Assembly (NCBI RefSeq): GCF_048159605.1
Contig: NZ_JBLREB010000001.1
Coordinates: forward strand, 868,001-932,000
Length of the DNA stretch: 64,000 nt
From: Ectobacillus polymachus
GTDB lineage: Bacteria > Bacillota > Bacilli > Bacillales > Bacillaceae_G
Direction: 5' to 3'
How positions within the stretch are numbered: position 1 is the stretch's first letter; each line of letters starts with the position of its first letter. Positions 26,021 to 35,461 of the stretch are shown here, in pieces. The notes under the pieces were generated by a model. The model saw only the letters and a program-made list of their open reading frames with translations. It was not told the DNA's origin and did not search any database. Both the position numbers and the translations under genes were made by a program.

Positions 26021-26209
26021 ATGTAGGCAAATTCTTAATAAATAGGACTATTATGTAGGTGAATTTATGTCAATTAAGGACATTATGTAGGCAAATTTAT
26101 GTCGTTAATTTTGTAGTGTTTAGTCAATGAACCGGAGGATAACAAGTTATATAGTTCAATTAGTAGTATGTAGGCACTTTTACGTCATTTATGTAGGTAA
26201 ATTCATGTC
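26021..26209 (+). repeat. five ~19-bp direct repeats between xerS and dif
   Basis: Degenerate copies of ATGTAGGCAAATTTATGTC start at 26021, 26053, 26085, 26168 and 26191. The first three are exactly 32 bp apart. The first copy is diverged after ATGTAGGCAAATTC; the others keep both ends (ATGTAGG and TGTC or CGTC). They begin 13 bases after the recombinase stop and end 51 bases before dif, so they may be binding sites for the recombinase or an accessory protein. Confidence 0.75.
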
Positions 26210-26253
26210 GACGTACAAGAAGATAAAGGATTTGTTATTGGTACATTTGTATT

Positions 26254-26288
<35 letters not shown>

Positions 26289-26752
26289 AAAATATCAAAA
26301 CCTATTTTTGTCTCATTTCATAAGTATACTTTAAATATTGAGACAAAATCAAAATTTGAGATAAAATAATAATCGACTTAAACAGATTACTTTTAATTTT
26401 ATTAAGTCCAATCATATATTAAGGACCAGGTGAATCTTGAGTCTATGTTAACATTGATCCAAACGAGATTTTATATATAGATATTTTAAACATGACATTC
26501 TAATTAGATTTAAATATGCTCTTCCAAGTTTTCTGTTTTCCTATATTTTAACCTCTACTACCTTTTTCTGTTAGCTATATAATCTTGTCTAACTTAACGA
26601 TTTAGGTGTTATCCTAGTAATTTGTTTTCTTCGTAATTATATTAATATAGCTAAATAGTACAAAAATGAAAAAAATCACGGTGTTATATCAACAAATTAT
26701 TATTTCGATATATCTATCCCCTCCTTTTGCTTTATTTTTGGTTAAAATAAAT
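26289..26752. other. intergenic stretch right of dif
   Basis: AT-rich, with no supported gene. An open frame that crosses the repeats and dif (26127-26369) has no ribosome site and is not real. Confidence 0.5.
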
Positions 26753-26780
26753 AAAAGCGACCTTTGAATCGTCGCTTTTA
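26753..26780. terminator. intrinsic terminator of the acyl-CoA operon
   Basis: AAAAGCGAC pairs with GTCGCTTTT across a 9-base loop, with A/T runs on both sides. It lies 28 bases after the thiolase stop on the minus strand. Confidence 0.85.
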
Positions 26781-26807
26781 TTTGGCAAATAATTATTGAA
26801 TGTTTAA

Positions 26808-27986
26808 CTAAAGAGCCTCAATTACCATTGCTGCAGCTGGACCGCCTCCACTACAAAGCGAGGCACAGCCATATTGGACACCTCGTCGATGCATTTCATT
26901 TATAAGGGAAATCAATAACCGTATACCCGTGCTGCCAACAGGATGACCCAACGATATACCGGATCCGTTTGCATTTACTTTGTTCATATCCAATTTCAGT
27001 TCACGATTTACCGCTAAAAACTGAGATGCAAAAGCTTCGTTTATTTCCCAGTATCCGATATCATCTTTTTGTAGGTTCGCAAATCGTAGTACTTTTTCAA
27101 CAGCTGGGACTACTCCAATCCCCATTATTTTAGGATCTACTGACGCGGATGCCGTTGCTACTATACGTGCTAATGGCTTAAGTCCATATTCTTTTGCTTT
27201 TTCAGCTGTCATTGCAATCAATGCTGCTGCCCCATCATTAATGCTTGAAGCATTTCCTGCAGTAACCGTTCCATCCTTTTTAAATGCAGGACGCAAGGCA
27301 GCAAGTGCTTCTATGTTTATATCAGACTTAGGATGTTCATCCGTATCAAAGATAACTGTACCCTTTTTTGTTTTAATTTCGATAGGAACGATCTCTTCCT
27401 TAAATTTCCCCTCTTTATTTGCTTTACATGCACGTTCATGACTAAGTAAAGCAAGATGATCTTGTTCCTCTCGAGATATGTCGTAACTCTCAGCAAGGCT
27501 TTCTGCAGTAATACCCATGTGGTAATTATTAAAGGCATCAAATAAAGCATCGTATAATAAAGAATCTAGCAACTCTCCGTGACCCATTTTCAATCCATTT
27601 CGAGCTTTTGGAAGCAAATAAGGTACGTTTGTCATACTTTCATAACCTACAGCAGCACCTACGTCTACCTTTCCTAACATAATTTCCTGCGCCAAAATTT
27701 CAGTTGCTCGTAATGAGGATGCACACTGTTGATTAATAGTTGATGCAACTGTTTGTACAGAACAATTTGCTCCAAGAGCAACCTGCCGGGCCGTGTTCCC
27801 TTTGCAGCCTGCTTGATAAATATGACCTCCTACCACTTCCTCTATTTGATCAGGGTTTACGCCTGCTTTACTAATCGCAGCTTTTAGTGCAGTTACCCCT
27901 AAGTCTACTGCTGAAAAATCTTTTAACGCCCCGAAAAAATCTCCGATTGGTGTTCGTGCAGCACTTACAATGACAACCTCTCTCAT
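26808..27986 (-). CDS. acetyl-CoA acetyltransferase (thiolase)
   Basis: A 392-residue thiolase. The acyl-accepting Cys lies in INQQCASSLRA (about 88), the His in GSGISLGHPVGSTG (about 347) and the second Cys in SLCSGGGPAAAMV near the C-terminus. It cleaves 3-ketoacyl-CoA (or acetoacetyl-CoA) with CoA, or runs the reverse condensation. ATG 27986 lies 8 bases after AGGGG; a GTG two codons earlier is too close to the site. It is the last gene of the operon, 24 bases after the dehydrogenase. Confidence 0.9.
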   Translation of the reverse strand: MREVVIVSAARTPIGDFFGALKDFSAVDLGVTALKAAISKAGVNPDQIEEVVGGHIYQAGCKGNTARQVALGANCSVQTVASTINQQCASSLRATEILAQEIMLGKVDVGAAVGYESMTNVPYLLPKARNGLKMGHGELLDSLLYDALFDAFNNYHMGITAESLAESYDISREEQDHLALLSHERACKANKEGKFKEEIVPIEIKTKKGTVIFDTDEHPKSDINIEALAALRPAFKKDGTVTAGNASSINDGAAALIAMTAEKAKEYGLKPLARIVATASASVDPKIMGIGVVPAVEKVLRFANLQKDDIGYWEINEAFASQFLAVNRELKLDMNKVNANGSGISLGHPVGSTGIRLLISLINEMHRRGVQYGCASLCSGGGPAAAMVIEAL

Positions 27987-28010
27987 ATACACAACCCCTA
28001 TCTTTTATAA

Positions 28011-28865
28011 TTATGAATAACTATAAAATCCTTTCCCTGTTTTTCTGCCAAAGTGTCCAGCACGTACTAGTTTCTTTAACAATGGACAAGGACGGTATTT
28101 CGAATCGCCAGTCTCTGTGTATAACGTTTCAACAACGAGGAGCAATGTATCTAACCCGATAAGATCAGCTAACGCTAATGGTCCAATTGGATGGTTGGCA
28201 CCTAGCTTCATTCCTTCATCAATATCCTCAGCAGTGGCTGTCCCCTCAGCTAGTACGAAGATAGCCTCATTAATCATGGGAACCAAAATTCGGTTCACAG
28301 CAAAAAGGGGCGCATCATTGACCGTAATCCCAACTTTTCCAAAGGATTCTACTAAACTCTTTGCTAATTGGTATGTCTCCTCAGATGTTTCTTGTCCTTT
28401 AATGACTTCTGTTAACTTCATGACTGGAACGGGATTAAAAAAATGCATTCCAACAAATCGATCAGGTCGATTTGTAGACGCTGCAATTTCTGTAATGCTT
28501 AAGCCAGAGGTATTCGTAGCGAAAACGGCTGTTTCTTTACAAATTGTATCAAGCTCTTGAAAAAGGGCTTTTTTCGGCTCCATCTTTTCAATAATAACTT
28601 CGATGACTACGTCGGCATCGGCCAAGTCCTGTAGGTCTACAGTACTACGGATTCTCCCTAATATTTCCTGGGCTTTTTCTTGTTCCAGCTTATTTTTCTC
28701 AACTGCTCGGTTAAGGTTTTTTTGAATTGTACGTATTCCCTTTTGTACAAATTCCTCCGTCATATCTCGTAAAATTACTTGATATCCTGCTTCTGCAGCA
28801 ACTTGGGCAATTCCGTTCCCCATTGTTCCTGCTCCTACCACGCCAATTGTTTTAACAAAAGTCAT
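28011..28865 (-). CDS. 3-hydroxybutyryl-CoA dehydrogenase
   Basis: A 284-residue 3-hydroxyacyl-CoA dehydrogenase with the NAD-binding GAGTMGNGIAQ (10-20), the substrate-binding NTSGLSITEIA (about 116) and the catalytic HFFNPVPVMKL (His about 140). It oxidises 3-hydroxybutyryl-CoA to acetoacetyl-CoA, directly feeding the thiolase encoded next. It is close in size to FadB/PaaH/Hbd-type stand-alone enzymes. A second, more distant 3HCDH is at 48698-49618. Confidence 0.9.
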   Translation of the reverse strand: MTFVKTIGVVGAGTMGNGIAQVAAEAGYQVILRDMTEEFVQKGIRTIQKNLNRAVEKNKLEQEKAQEILGRIRSTVDLQDLADADVVIEVIIEKMEPKKALFQELDTICKETAVFATNTSGLSITEIAASTNRPDRFVGMHFFNPVPVMKLTEVIKGQETSEETYQLAKSLVESFGKVGITVNDAPLFAVNRILVPMINEAIFVLAEGTATAEDIDEGMKLGANHPIGPLALADLIGLDTLLLVVETLYTETGDSKYRPCPLLKKLVRAGHFGRKTGKGFYSYS

Positions 28866-28960
28866 ACGTATTTCTCCTCTTTTCTTTAATATGATTCTTA
28901 GATCGGTTTCAACTGCAATTTGTCATGTAAGCCCTTCTATCATTATTCAAGAAGCTTTCC

Positions 28961-30469
28961 TTAAACACTCTTCTCTTTTCGTAACGTTTGCTTTAATACT
29001 TTTCCACTCGCATTACGAGGGAGAGAGTCAAGAAAATCTATTTCTACAGGCAATTTATATTTTGCTAGTTTCTGTTTACAATAGGAAATCACATCTTCCT
29101 CCGTATATGTCTGGCCATTCTTCAGCACAATGAATGCTTTTGGCACTTCACCGTATACTTCATGAGGAATACCAATTACAGCGGCTTCTAGTATTTCCGG
29201 AATCTCATATAAGACTTCTTCTACCTCCACTGGATACACATTTTCACCGCCGCGAATAATCATGTCTTTTTTTCGATCTACAATGTATAACAACCCGTCT
29301 TCATCAAAGAAGCCTAAATCACCACTATATAGCCAACCGTTTTTAATCGCATGTCGGGTTGCTTCTTCATTTCTTAGATACCCTTTCATAACTTGTGGAC
29401 CTTTTACAATGATTTCCCCTACTTGTCTAGTTGGCAGCTCATCTCCAAACTCATCAACAACTTGAACTTGTGTAAGAGGGAGGGGCTCGCCGACAGAACC
29501 AATTTTTTCTAAGGCGTACTTGTCTTTTAATATCGTCGAACCAGGCGAATTTTCCGTTTGACCATATAAATTTTGAACTTTCACGTTAGGATAAAGGGAT
29601 TTCACTTTTTTTACTAACTCATATGGCATTGGCGCAGCACCATATGCAAACAGACGTAGATGCGATAAATCCATCTTTCTCATTTTTGGCGTGTTTAATA
29701 GAATACTATACATAGCAGGAACCCCAAAGAAAATCGTTACGTTTTGTTTTTCCATCGTATCTAATGTTTGTTCTGGAGAAAATGCTTCTTCAATGACCAC
29801 AGTACCTCCTCTAAGTATGGTAGGAACCGTAAAACAATGAATCGCTGCACAGTGGAACAGTGGGGTAACGATATGTGTTCGGTCGTCTGATGTCATTTCC
29901 ATCCCCTCAGACCAAATTTGTGCAGCAGCTCGAACATTACCAGCTGATAGCATGACACCCTTTGGTTTTCCAGTCGTACCGGATGTATAAAAAATTACCG
30001 CTGTATCATCTTTATCGATCACTGGCTGTGTAAATGAAATGGAATCGTCAGACATGACAATCGAAAGCCATTCCTCTTCCCCAACTACTAGACGATCTTC
30101 AAATTTATCAAGAGATGAATCCAGTTGATCTAAGAATTCGTGAAAGCGAATGTCATAAATAATAGCTTTTGGTTTCGAATAGTTGAGAATATACTCGGCT
30201 TCTGGCGCTGCTAGTTTTGTATTTACGGGTAATACAGAAAAACCGCCAATCTGACAAGCATAATAACAAACTAGGAAATAATCCGAATTGTGTAAATAAA
30301 GCGCAATAATATCATCCTTTTTATACCCTCTTGCTTGGAAATATCCAGCTACATTTTTTGCCTGTTTGTAAAAATTTGAATAGGTTGTGTCTCTGCCTTT
30401 ATAGGACGTGATTACTTTTTCAGGTTGTAATTTTGCATGTTCTGCTAATTGTTCAAAAATAAACATCAT
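28961..30469 (-). CDS. acyl-CoA synthetase (AMP-forming)
   Basis: A 502-residue AMP-dependent synthetase with the P-loop-like FYTSGTTGKPKGVML (about 168-182), YGQTENSPG (about 304-312) and the C-terminal hinge YIVDRKKDMIIRGGENVYPVEVE with the catalytic Lys in NASGKVLK. It activates a carboxylic acid, probably a short- or medium-chain fatty acid, for the rest of the operon. I use ATG 30469 behind GGGG; an in-frame TTG lies two codons earlier. Confidence 0.9.
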   Translation of the reverse strand: MMFIFEQLAEHAKLQPEKVITSYKGRDTTYSNFYKQAKNVAGYFQARGYKKDDIIALYLHNSDYFLVCYYACQIGGFSVLPVNTKLAAPEAEYILNYSKPKAIIYDIRFHEFLDQLDSSLDKFEDRLVVGEEEWLSIVMSDDSISFTQPVIDKDDTAVIFYTSGTTGKPKGVMLSAGNVRAAAQIWSEGMEMTSDDRTHIVTPLFHCAAIHCFTVPTILRGGTVVIEEAFSPEQTLDTMEKQNVTIFFGVPAMYSILLNTPKMRKMDLSHLRLFAYGAAPMPYELVKKVKSLYPNVKVQNLYGQTENSPGSTILKDKYALEKIGSVGEPLPLTQVQVVDEFGDELPTRQVGEIIVKGPQVMKGYLRNEEATRHAIKNGWLYSGDLGFFDEDGLLYIVDRKKDMIIRGGENVYPVEVEEVLYEIPEILEAAVIGIPHEVYGEVPKAFIVLKNGQTYTEEDVISYCKQKLAKYKLPVEIDFLDSLPRNASGKVLKQTLRKEKSV

Positions 30470-30493
30470 GTACAACCCCTTTACGAATCGTAT

Positions 30494-31075
30494 TTATTTG
30501 ACTAACTTTACTAAATAGTCCGCATAACTCGTCTGGATTTCTTCTTTCGTCATCATTCCTTCTGGACTGTACCATTGTTGGATCCAGTTCATTGCACCTA
30601 GTAAAATCATTCGTACGATTTTGGGCTCTGTTATTGTAAATTGATTTGTCTCGATACCACCTAGAATAACTTGATCAAAATAGCTTGCATAAGCATGTCG
30701 TTTCTCTAATATCGGGTTTAGCTTCTCAGAAAACGTTTCATTTGGTTTGATAATTAAATTAAACGTTTCTTGTTCTTCGATCGCATAATGAATATGTGTT
30801 ATAATCATCTTCCTTAATCGTTCCTCATAAGAAACTGGTTCTTCTAGATGTTCTTGTAATTCGGCCATAGCTCTTGATAAAACCATCTCATGACACTGGA
30901 AAATTAAATCCTCTTTGTTTTTAAAATAGTAATATAATGATCCCTTTGTCATTAAGAGTTCGGCTGCAATTTCTTCCATGGTTGCGGCTTGGTAGCCCTT
31001 GTGATTTACGATTTTTATTGCGGATAAAATAATTTCTTCTTTTTTCTTTAATACCTTTTTTTTTGATAATTTCAT
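30494..31075 (-). CDS. TetR-family regulator of the acyl-CoA operon
   Basis: A 193-residue TetR protein with the helix-turn-helix in IVNHKGYQAATMEEIAAELLMTKGSLYYYFKNKEDL (about 22-57) and a helical ligand-binding domain. Such regulators in acyl-CoA operons usually bind acyl-CoA and repress their own operon. It lies between the dehydrogenase and synthetase genes, 17 and 24 bases from each. The candidate operator is at 32271-32292. Confidence 0.85.
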   Translation of the reverse strand: MKLSKKKVLKKKEEIILSAIKIVNHKGYQAATMEEIAAELLMTKGSLYYYFKNKEDLIFQCHEMVLSRAMAELQEHLEEPVSYEERLRKMIITHIHYAIEEQETFNLIIKPNETFSEKLNPILEKRHAYASYFDQVILGGIETNQFTITEPKIVRMILLGAMNWIQQWYSPEGMMTKEEIQTSYADYLVKLVK

Positions 31076-31092
31076 GCAATCCTGTCCTATCT

Positions 31093-32235
31093 TTATAAGT
31101 CTAGTTGTTTTGCAATAATCTGCTTCATAATTTCGGTTGTACCAGCATAAATGCTTGCAACTGGTATATCTCGATAACGTCTTGCAATCTCATACTCTTC
31201 CATATAACCGTATCCTCCATGGAGTTGAAGACATTCAGAAGCAACCCGTTTGGCCATCTCACTAATCCACCACTTTGCCATAGATACTTCTTTAATTAAT
31301 GTTTCACCTTTCACATGACGATCTGTAATATCATTAATATACGTTCTACCAAGCTCGATTTCCGTTGCCATTTCCACTATTTTAAATTGTGTATTCTGGA
31401 ATTTACTAATAGACTTGCCAAAGGCCTGTCTCTCTTTTACATAATCTATTGTCAAACGTAACATCTCTTCTGCTTCAACCTGACACTGTAACGCTACGAC
31501 AAGACGCTCTTGCTGCAGATGTTCCATTAAATAATAGAAACCTTTCCCTTCTTCTCCTAGCAAGTTGGAGACAGGAACTTTCGCATCCTCAAAAATTAGC
31601 TCGCCTGTATCGCCGCTATGCATGCCAATTTTGTTAAGCTTTTTCCCTTTTTTGAATCCTTCTGTCCCTTTTTCCACAACGATTAAACTAATCCCTCGGT
31701 GTGAAGCTTGAGAATCCGTTTTGCAAACAACAATAGCTATATCTGAAGCAATTGCGTTGGTGATAAATGTTTTTTCACCATTTAAAACATAATAGTCACC
31801 CTCACGTTTAGCTGTTGTTTTGACTCCGGCCAAGTCTGAACCTGCACCTGGCTCTGTCATAGCAATGGAAGATATAATCTCACCACTTATACAACCAGAT
31901 AACCACTTACGCTTCTGCTCTTCTGTTCCTAACGATGCTATGTAAGGGGTTACAATATCAGAGTGCAAACACATGCCACTACTAAGTCCTTGACCCACTC
32001 GCTCTAATTCTTCAATTAATATCTTTGAATAAGAAAAATCTAATCCTAATCCGCCATACTCTTCATCTACCCATGGACAAAGAAATCCATTCTCCCCCAT
32101 TTTTAACCAAAATTCTCGCGGGATTTCACGATCCGTTTCCCATTGTTCAAAATACGGATACGCTTCCTTTTCAAGCATTTTACGTAAAGATTCTCGAAAC
32201 ATCACATGCTCATTCGTTAAAATAGATGTACTCAA
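31093..32235 (-). CDS. acyl-CoA dehydrogenase, first gene of the operon
   Basis: A 380-residue FAD enzyme of the acyl-CoA dehydrogenase family: SIAMTEPGAGSDLAGVKTTA (FAD and substrate loop), FITNAIASDI, LQLHGGYGYMEEYEIARRYRDIPVASIYAGTTEI at the end, with the catalytic Glu in GTTEI. It makes the 2-enoyl-CoA. No enoyl-CoA hydratase is encoded in the operon, so this step must be supplied elsewhere. It starts at TTG 32235 after a strong AAGGAGG. Confidence 0.9.
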   Translation of the reverse strand: MSTSILTNEHVMFRESLRKMLEKEAYPYFEQWETDREIPREFWLKMGENGFLCPWVDEEYGGLGLDFSYSKILIEELERVGQGLSSGMCLHSDIVTPYIASLGTEEQKRKWLSGCISGEIISSIAMTEPGAGSDLAGVKTTAKREGDYYVLNGEKTFITNAIASDIAIVVCKTDSQASHRGISLIVVEKGTEGFKKGKKLNKIGMHSGDTGELIFEDAKVPVSNLLGEEGKGFYYLMEHLQQERLVVALQCQVEAEEMLRLTIDYVKERQAFGKSISKFQNTQFKIVEMATEIELGRTYINDITDRHVKGETLIKEVSMAKWWISEMAKRVASECLQLHGGYGYMEEYEIARRYRDIPVASIYAGTTEIMKQIIAKQLDL

Positions 32236-32270
32236 GTTTAAACCTCCTTAGAAATGCTAGATATTAATAT

Positions 32271-32321
32271 AAATTACAGTAACTGGTAATTTAATTATAA
32301 ACGAGGTTTGCTGTTCGTCAA
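32271..32321 (-). promoter_or_regulatory. promoter and candidate TetR operator of the acyl-CoA operon
   Basis: On the minus strand TTGACG (32316-32321), 16 bases, and TATAAT (32294-32299) form a sigma-A promoter. Directly downstream at 32271-32292 the 7-bp arms AAATTAC and GTAATTT form a perfect dyad around CAGTTACT. The dyad covers the likely transcription start, so the TetR protein in the operon is the obvious candidate to bind it. Confidence 0.7.
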
Positions 32322-32681
32322 CCATTTTTTAAACGACGTTCAATAATTAAACGGGAGTTAATGTAATAAAATTATGATTATATAGTGATTTATGATGATT
32401 GAAATATGAATAGGGAATTCTTATTCTTGAATCTTAGAGGGTAATATTGCAGTATCTATAAAGGATAGTAGAGGAAAAGCGGATAATAGATAGAGAAATG
32501 AAAGTGAAAAGCGGTGTATAGACATACGATCCATTCTCTCAATGAGAACGAACCGTTGATTTTTAGTTTCATGATGAATGTATAAATTCTTTGTTTGAAA
32601 TAGATGCTAATAAAGCATCGGAAAGCGGTTTTAGATGAAATGATTATTTGAATGTATCATTGAGATTAAGGTGATTCTAAA
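32322..32681. other. intergenic stretch
   Basis: No supported gene. It separates the acyl-CoA operon from a small plus-strand membrane-protein gene, whose promoter should lie here; no clear one was seen. Confidence 0.4.
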
Positions 32682-32906
32682 TTGAAAATTATTCTACTCT
32701 TTCTCTTATTATTCTTACTAAGCGTAACTTTCAATATAACCATATATATGCTTACATCTGAAAAATTCCAATTAACAAATATATTAAGTTATTTTGAACT
32801 GATGTCTTCAACAGAATATATTATCCTGTTTGTGCTATTATTTATTTTATTTATACCCCCTATTGTTTCTTATTTTAGAAAAGTGACAAAAGGAAAAACA
32901 AATTAA
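32682..32906 (+). CDS. small membrane protein, 74 residues
   Basis: It starts at TTG 32682 after TAAGGTGA. There are two hydrophobic segments (about 2-22 and 44-64) and a basic C-terminus. It converges on the germination operon, ending 17 bases before its last stop codon. The function is unknown. Confidence 0.5.
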   Translation: MKIILLFLLLFLLSVTFNITIYMLTSEKFQLTNILSYFELMSSTEYIILFVLLFILFIPPIVSYFRKVTKGKTN

Positions 32907-32923
32907 GTCTACTACCATTCTTC

Positions 32924-34042
32924 TTATACAGGAGGATCTGGGGAAGAATGTCGAGACCTTATTCGCTTTTGAATAATAGAAGTCATTAAAAGAATGAAAG
33001 GAAGTACTAATGAAAAAAGGATAAAAATAGATTTTAGTGCAAATTCACCTTGTGCAAGATGTTGTGAAAAATTATTTGCAATCATCATGGATGAGAACAG
33101 AATTATCATTCCAATAGGTACAACCACATCCCTGTGTTTTTTAATATGGAACAAATCTGTTACCCCAATAACAGCAGCATAAAAAAAGATGGCTACTTTG
33201 AAGAAATCCCCCATGATTAAAGCTAAGACTACGATAAAATCTAGCCGTTGCAGAAAATTAGCGATATTTACTTTACTAATTGTAGCTAATAAAGGGAACG
33301 TTGTTCGATTGGCGATATCCACTCCTAAAACAGTTATCTCTACTAGCGTAATTAGAGATAAAATCATACCGCTAAATACCATAGCAGATATCCCTATCTT
33401 CATTCCAAATTGAGGCTTGTCGAGATTTGAAAGAATCATCGTAAAACAAATTGTTTCACCGAACGGAAACATAAACATTCTCGGATATGCAGCAGTCAAA
33501 ACCGGAAACCAGCCTTTTGAAAGAATTGGCTGTAAATTCTTTATATCAATAATGCCGGAAAATAATATCAGAAGAAGCCCTATTATACCCAATAGAATCA
33601 TCAATATAAGATAAATCTCGCCGGTTCTTGCTAATACGTTTAAACCTTTGTACAAAACATAAGCAATAGCAGCTAACATTAATACGTTCAGGATAAATAA
33701 TGGGGTTTGGTCATACATAGAGGTTTGCAAAAATTCTCCTCCATCACGCAAATCTCGTGCCGCTCCATATATAAAGAACAAAATATAGAACAAGCTAATG
33801 AAAGAACCTATATATTTCCCAAAAATTTGTTTCGTGTAGCTTGTTAAAGGCATACCTATATATCGATTTGATAGAAGCCCATAAAAAAAGAACAAAACAA
33901 TTCCACCAGCCAAACCAAGAAGAACGGCAATCCATGCATCTTGTTTGGCTACCAAACCTAAAGGAACTACAATAGCCGTACCTAATTCAAACAGTACCAC
34001 TAAACAAAACAGTTGTGTGCCATTAATCTTTACGTTCTCCAT
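32924..34042 (-). CDS. germinant receptor B subunit, second copy in the operon
   Basis: A 372-residue GerAB/GerKB-family protein of the APC transporter superfamily with about ten membrane segments. It begins MENVKINGTQLFCLVVLFELGTAIVVPLG, very like the other B subunit at 34311-35444 (both have SRxxFPLLATI(S/E)KVNI(A/L)NFLQRLD). B subunits bind germinants in the inner spore membrane. A GAGAGGTG site precedes ATG 34042. Extra B subunits behind an A-C-B operon are known in Bacillus (for example gerVB of Priestia megaterium) and can widen germinant range. Confidence 0.9.
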   Translation of the reverse strand: MENVKINGTQLFCLVVLFELGTAIVVPLGLVAKQDAWIAVLLGLAGGIVLFFFYGLLSNRYIGMPLTSYTKQIFGKYIGSFISLFYILFFIYGAARDLRDGGEFLQTSMYDQTPLFILNVLMLAAIAYVLYKGLNVLARTGEIYLILMILLGIIGLLLILFSGIIDIKNLQPILSKGWFPVLTAAYPRMFMFPFGETICFTMILSNLDKPQFGMKIGISAMVFSGMILSLITLVEITVLGVDIANRTTFPLLATISKVNIANFLQRLDFIVVLALIMGDFFKVAIFFYAAVIGVTDLFHIKKHRDVVVPIGMIILFSSMMIANNFSQHLAQGEFALKSIFILFSLVLPFILLMTSIIQKRIRSRHSSPDPPV

Positions 34043-34066
34043 GATAACTACACCTCTCTTTATACT

Positions 34067-34294
34067 TCATTTCTTTTTTTTCATCTCTTCCTGAATATAA
34101 AAAGAAACTTCATTCATACCCCAAATGACAAGTAAAATTAATAGGGTTAATACTCCTGTTCCGACTTTTACTCCAAAAGGATGTAGAAGATTGTCTAAGG
34201 ATTGATTCAGGGGCATTCTGGTTAGCACATCCAGCAACATATTCATGCTCATATTTAAAAGATAAAGAAAAAGAAAAATACCAAATATTCTCAA
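34067..34294 (-). CDS. germinant receptor D subunit (two-helix membrane protein)
   Basis: A 75-residue protein with two membrane segments (about 5-25 and 46-66), placed between the two B-subunit genes. Small two-helix D subunits accompany several Ger receptors and tune their response. I take the TTG at 34294 as start, because AAGGAG lies 9 bases upstream inside the end of the B gene; the longer frame to 34339 has no site at its start. Confidence 0.75.
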   Translation of the reverse strand: MRIFGIFLFLYLLNMSMNMLLDVLTRMPLNQSLDNLLHPFGVKVGTGVLTLLILLVIWGMNEVSFYIQEEMKKKK

Positions 34295-34310
34295 ATTCAC
34301 TAGCTCCTTT

Positions 34311-35444
34311 TCATAATGAGTTATCATTTTTAGAAGCATTATTAGGATGCTCGGCGTTTAACCGTTTTCTAAACCATGCAATGATAAGAAGCAACAAAGG
34401 AATTCCTGTTTGTAAGGGTAGATGCAGATAGATGGGTACTACCTTTAATCCCTCAAATAAATGTTCTGTGAAGTTGCTTGCTATCTGTACGGAAGAAAAT
34501 AGGATAATCATCCCAATAGGAAATATGAGTGTTTCATGTCTCTTTACCTTAAACAGATTGCTGGTTCCAATAACCGCAGCATAAAAAAAAAGCGATATTT
34601 TAAAGAATCCACCAATAATTAAGGTTAAAATAACAATAATATCCAATCGTTGCAAAAAATTAAGGATATTAACTTTTTCAATTGTAGCAAGTAAGGGAAA
34701 AGCAGCCCTGCTTGCAATATCCACACCTAAAGCCGCAATATTAACAATGGATGTCAAAATTAATAATAAGGCACTTCCTGTCAACGCAGCCCACCCAATT
34801 TTTATAGCTTGTTGTGGTTTGGTTAAATAAGGAAAAATCATTGTAAAGATTATCATTTCTCCAAAAGGAAAAGTATAGGTAAGAGGAAACGCTGTTTTTA
34901 ATACGGGCTTCCATCCTTTTTCAAGAATCGGAAGCAGGTTCTTCATATCTACTAATCCGGATATGAAGACGAGTGCATTTCCTAAAATCCATAGTATAAG
35001 AAATAGAGTAAATAATAACAATCCTGTTCTAGCTAGTACAATCATTCCTTTACGTAGGACGTATATGATGGTTACAATCATCAAGCTATTAATTACGAAC
35101 AAAGGGGTTTGATCATATGCTGATCCTGATAAGAGTTCGCCAAAATCTCGTAATACGCGTGAAGAAATATAAATGAAATATAGGATATAGATTAAACCCA
35201 AGATAGTTCCTATATATTTTCCTAATATTTTTTGTAAATAGCCTGTTAAAGGAAGATCCGGATAGTGACGAAATAGGGAACCGTAAATGAAATATATCAT
35301 CATACCTCCTGCCCATCCGAGCAAGATGGCTAACCAAGCATCTTTCTTAGCTTCCATCCCTAATCCAACGACAAGAGAGCTTCCAAGTTCAAATAAAGTC
35401 ATCATTGCGAACAATTGCTCACTGGTAACCTTGGTTTTTTCCAT
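34311..35444 (-). CDS. germinant receptor B subunit
   Basis: A 377-residue GerAB/GerKB-family membrane protein (about ten segments, APC superfamily). I use ATG 35444 behind AAGGGGAT; a GTG seven codons earlier overlaps the C-subunit stop but lacks its own site. It shares the B-family pattern VTSEQLFAMMTLFELGSSLVVGLGMEAKKDAWLA near the start. It works with the A and C subunits encoded upstream in the inner spore membrane. Confidence 0.9.
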   Translation of the reverse strand: MEKTKVTSEQLFAMMTLFELGSSLVVGLGMEAKKDAWLAILLGWAGGMMIYFIYGSLFRHYPDLPLTGYLQKILGKYIGTILGLIYILYFIYISSRVLRDFGELLSGSAYDQTPLFVINSLMIVTIIYVLRKGMIVLARTGLLLFTLFLILWILGNALVFISGLVDMKNLLPILEKGWKPVLKTAFPLTYTFPFGEMIIFTMIFPYLTKPQQAIKIGWAALTGSALLLILTSIVNIAALGVDIASRAAFPLLATIEKVNILNFLQRLDIIVILTLIIGGFFKISLFFYAAVIGTSNLFKVKRHETLIFPIGMIILFSSVQIASNFTEHLFEGLKVVPIYLHLPLQTGIPLLLLIIAWFRKRLNAEHPNNASKNDNSL

Positions 35445-35461
35445 AGATGTTATCCCCTTGT

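Noticed and set aside
26021..26209. Could the five repeats be a short CRISPR array?
   Set aside because: The units are about 19 bp and degenerate, the spacing is unequal after the third (83 and 23 bp), and there are no cas genes.
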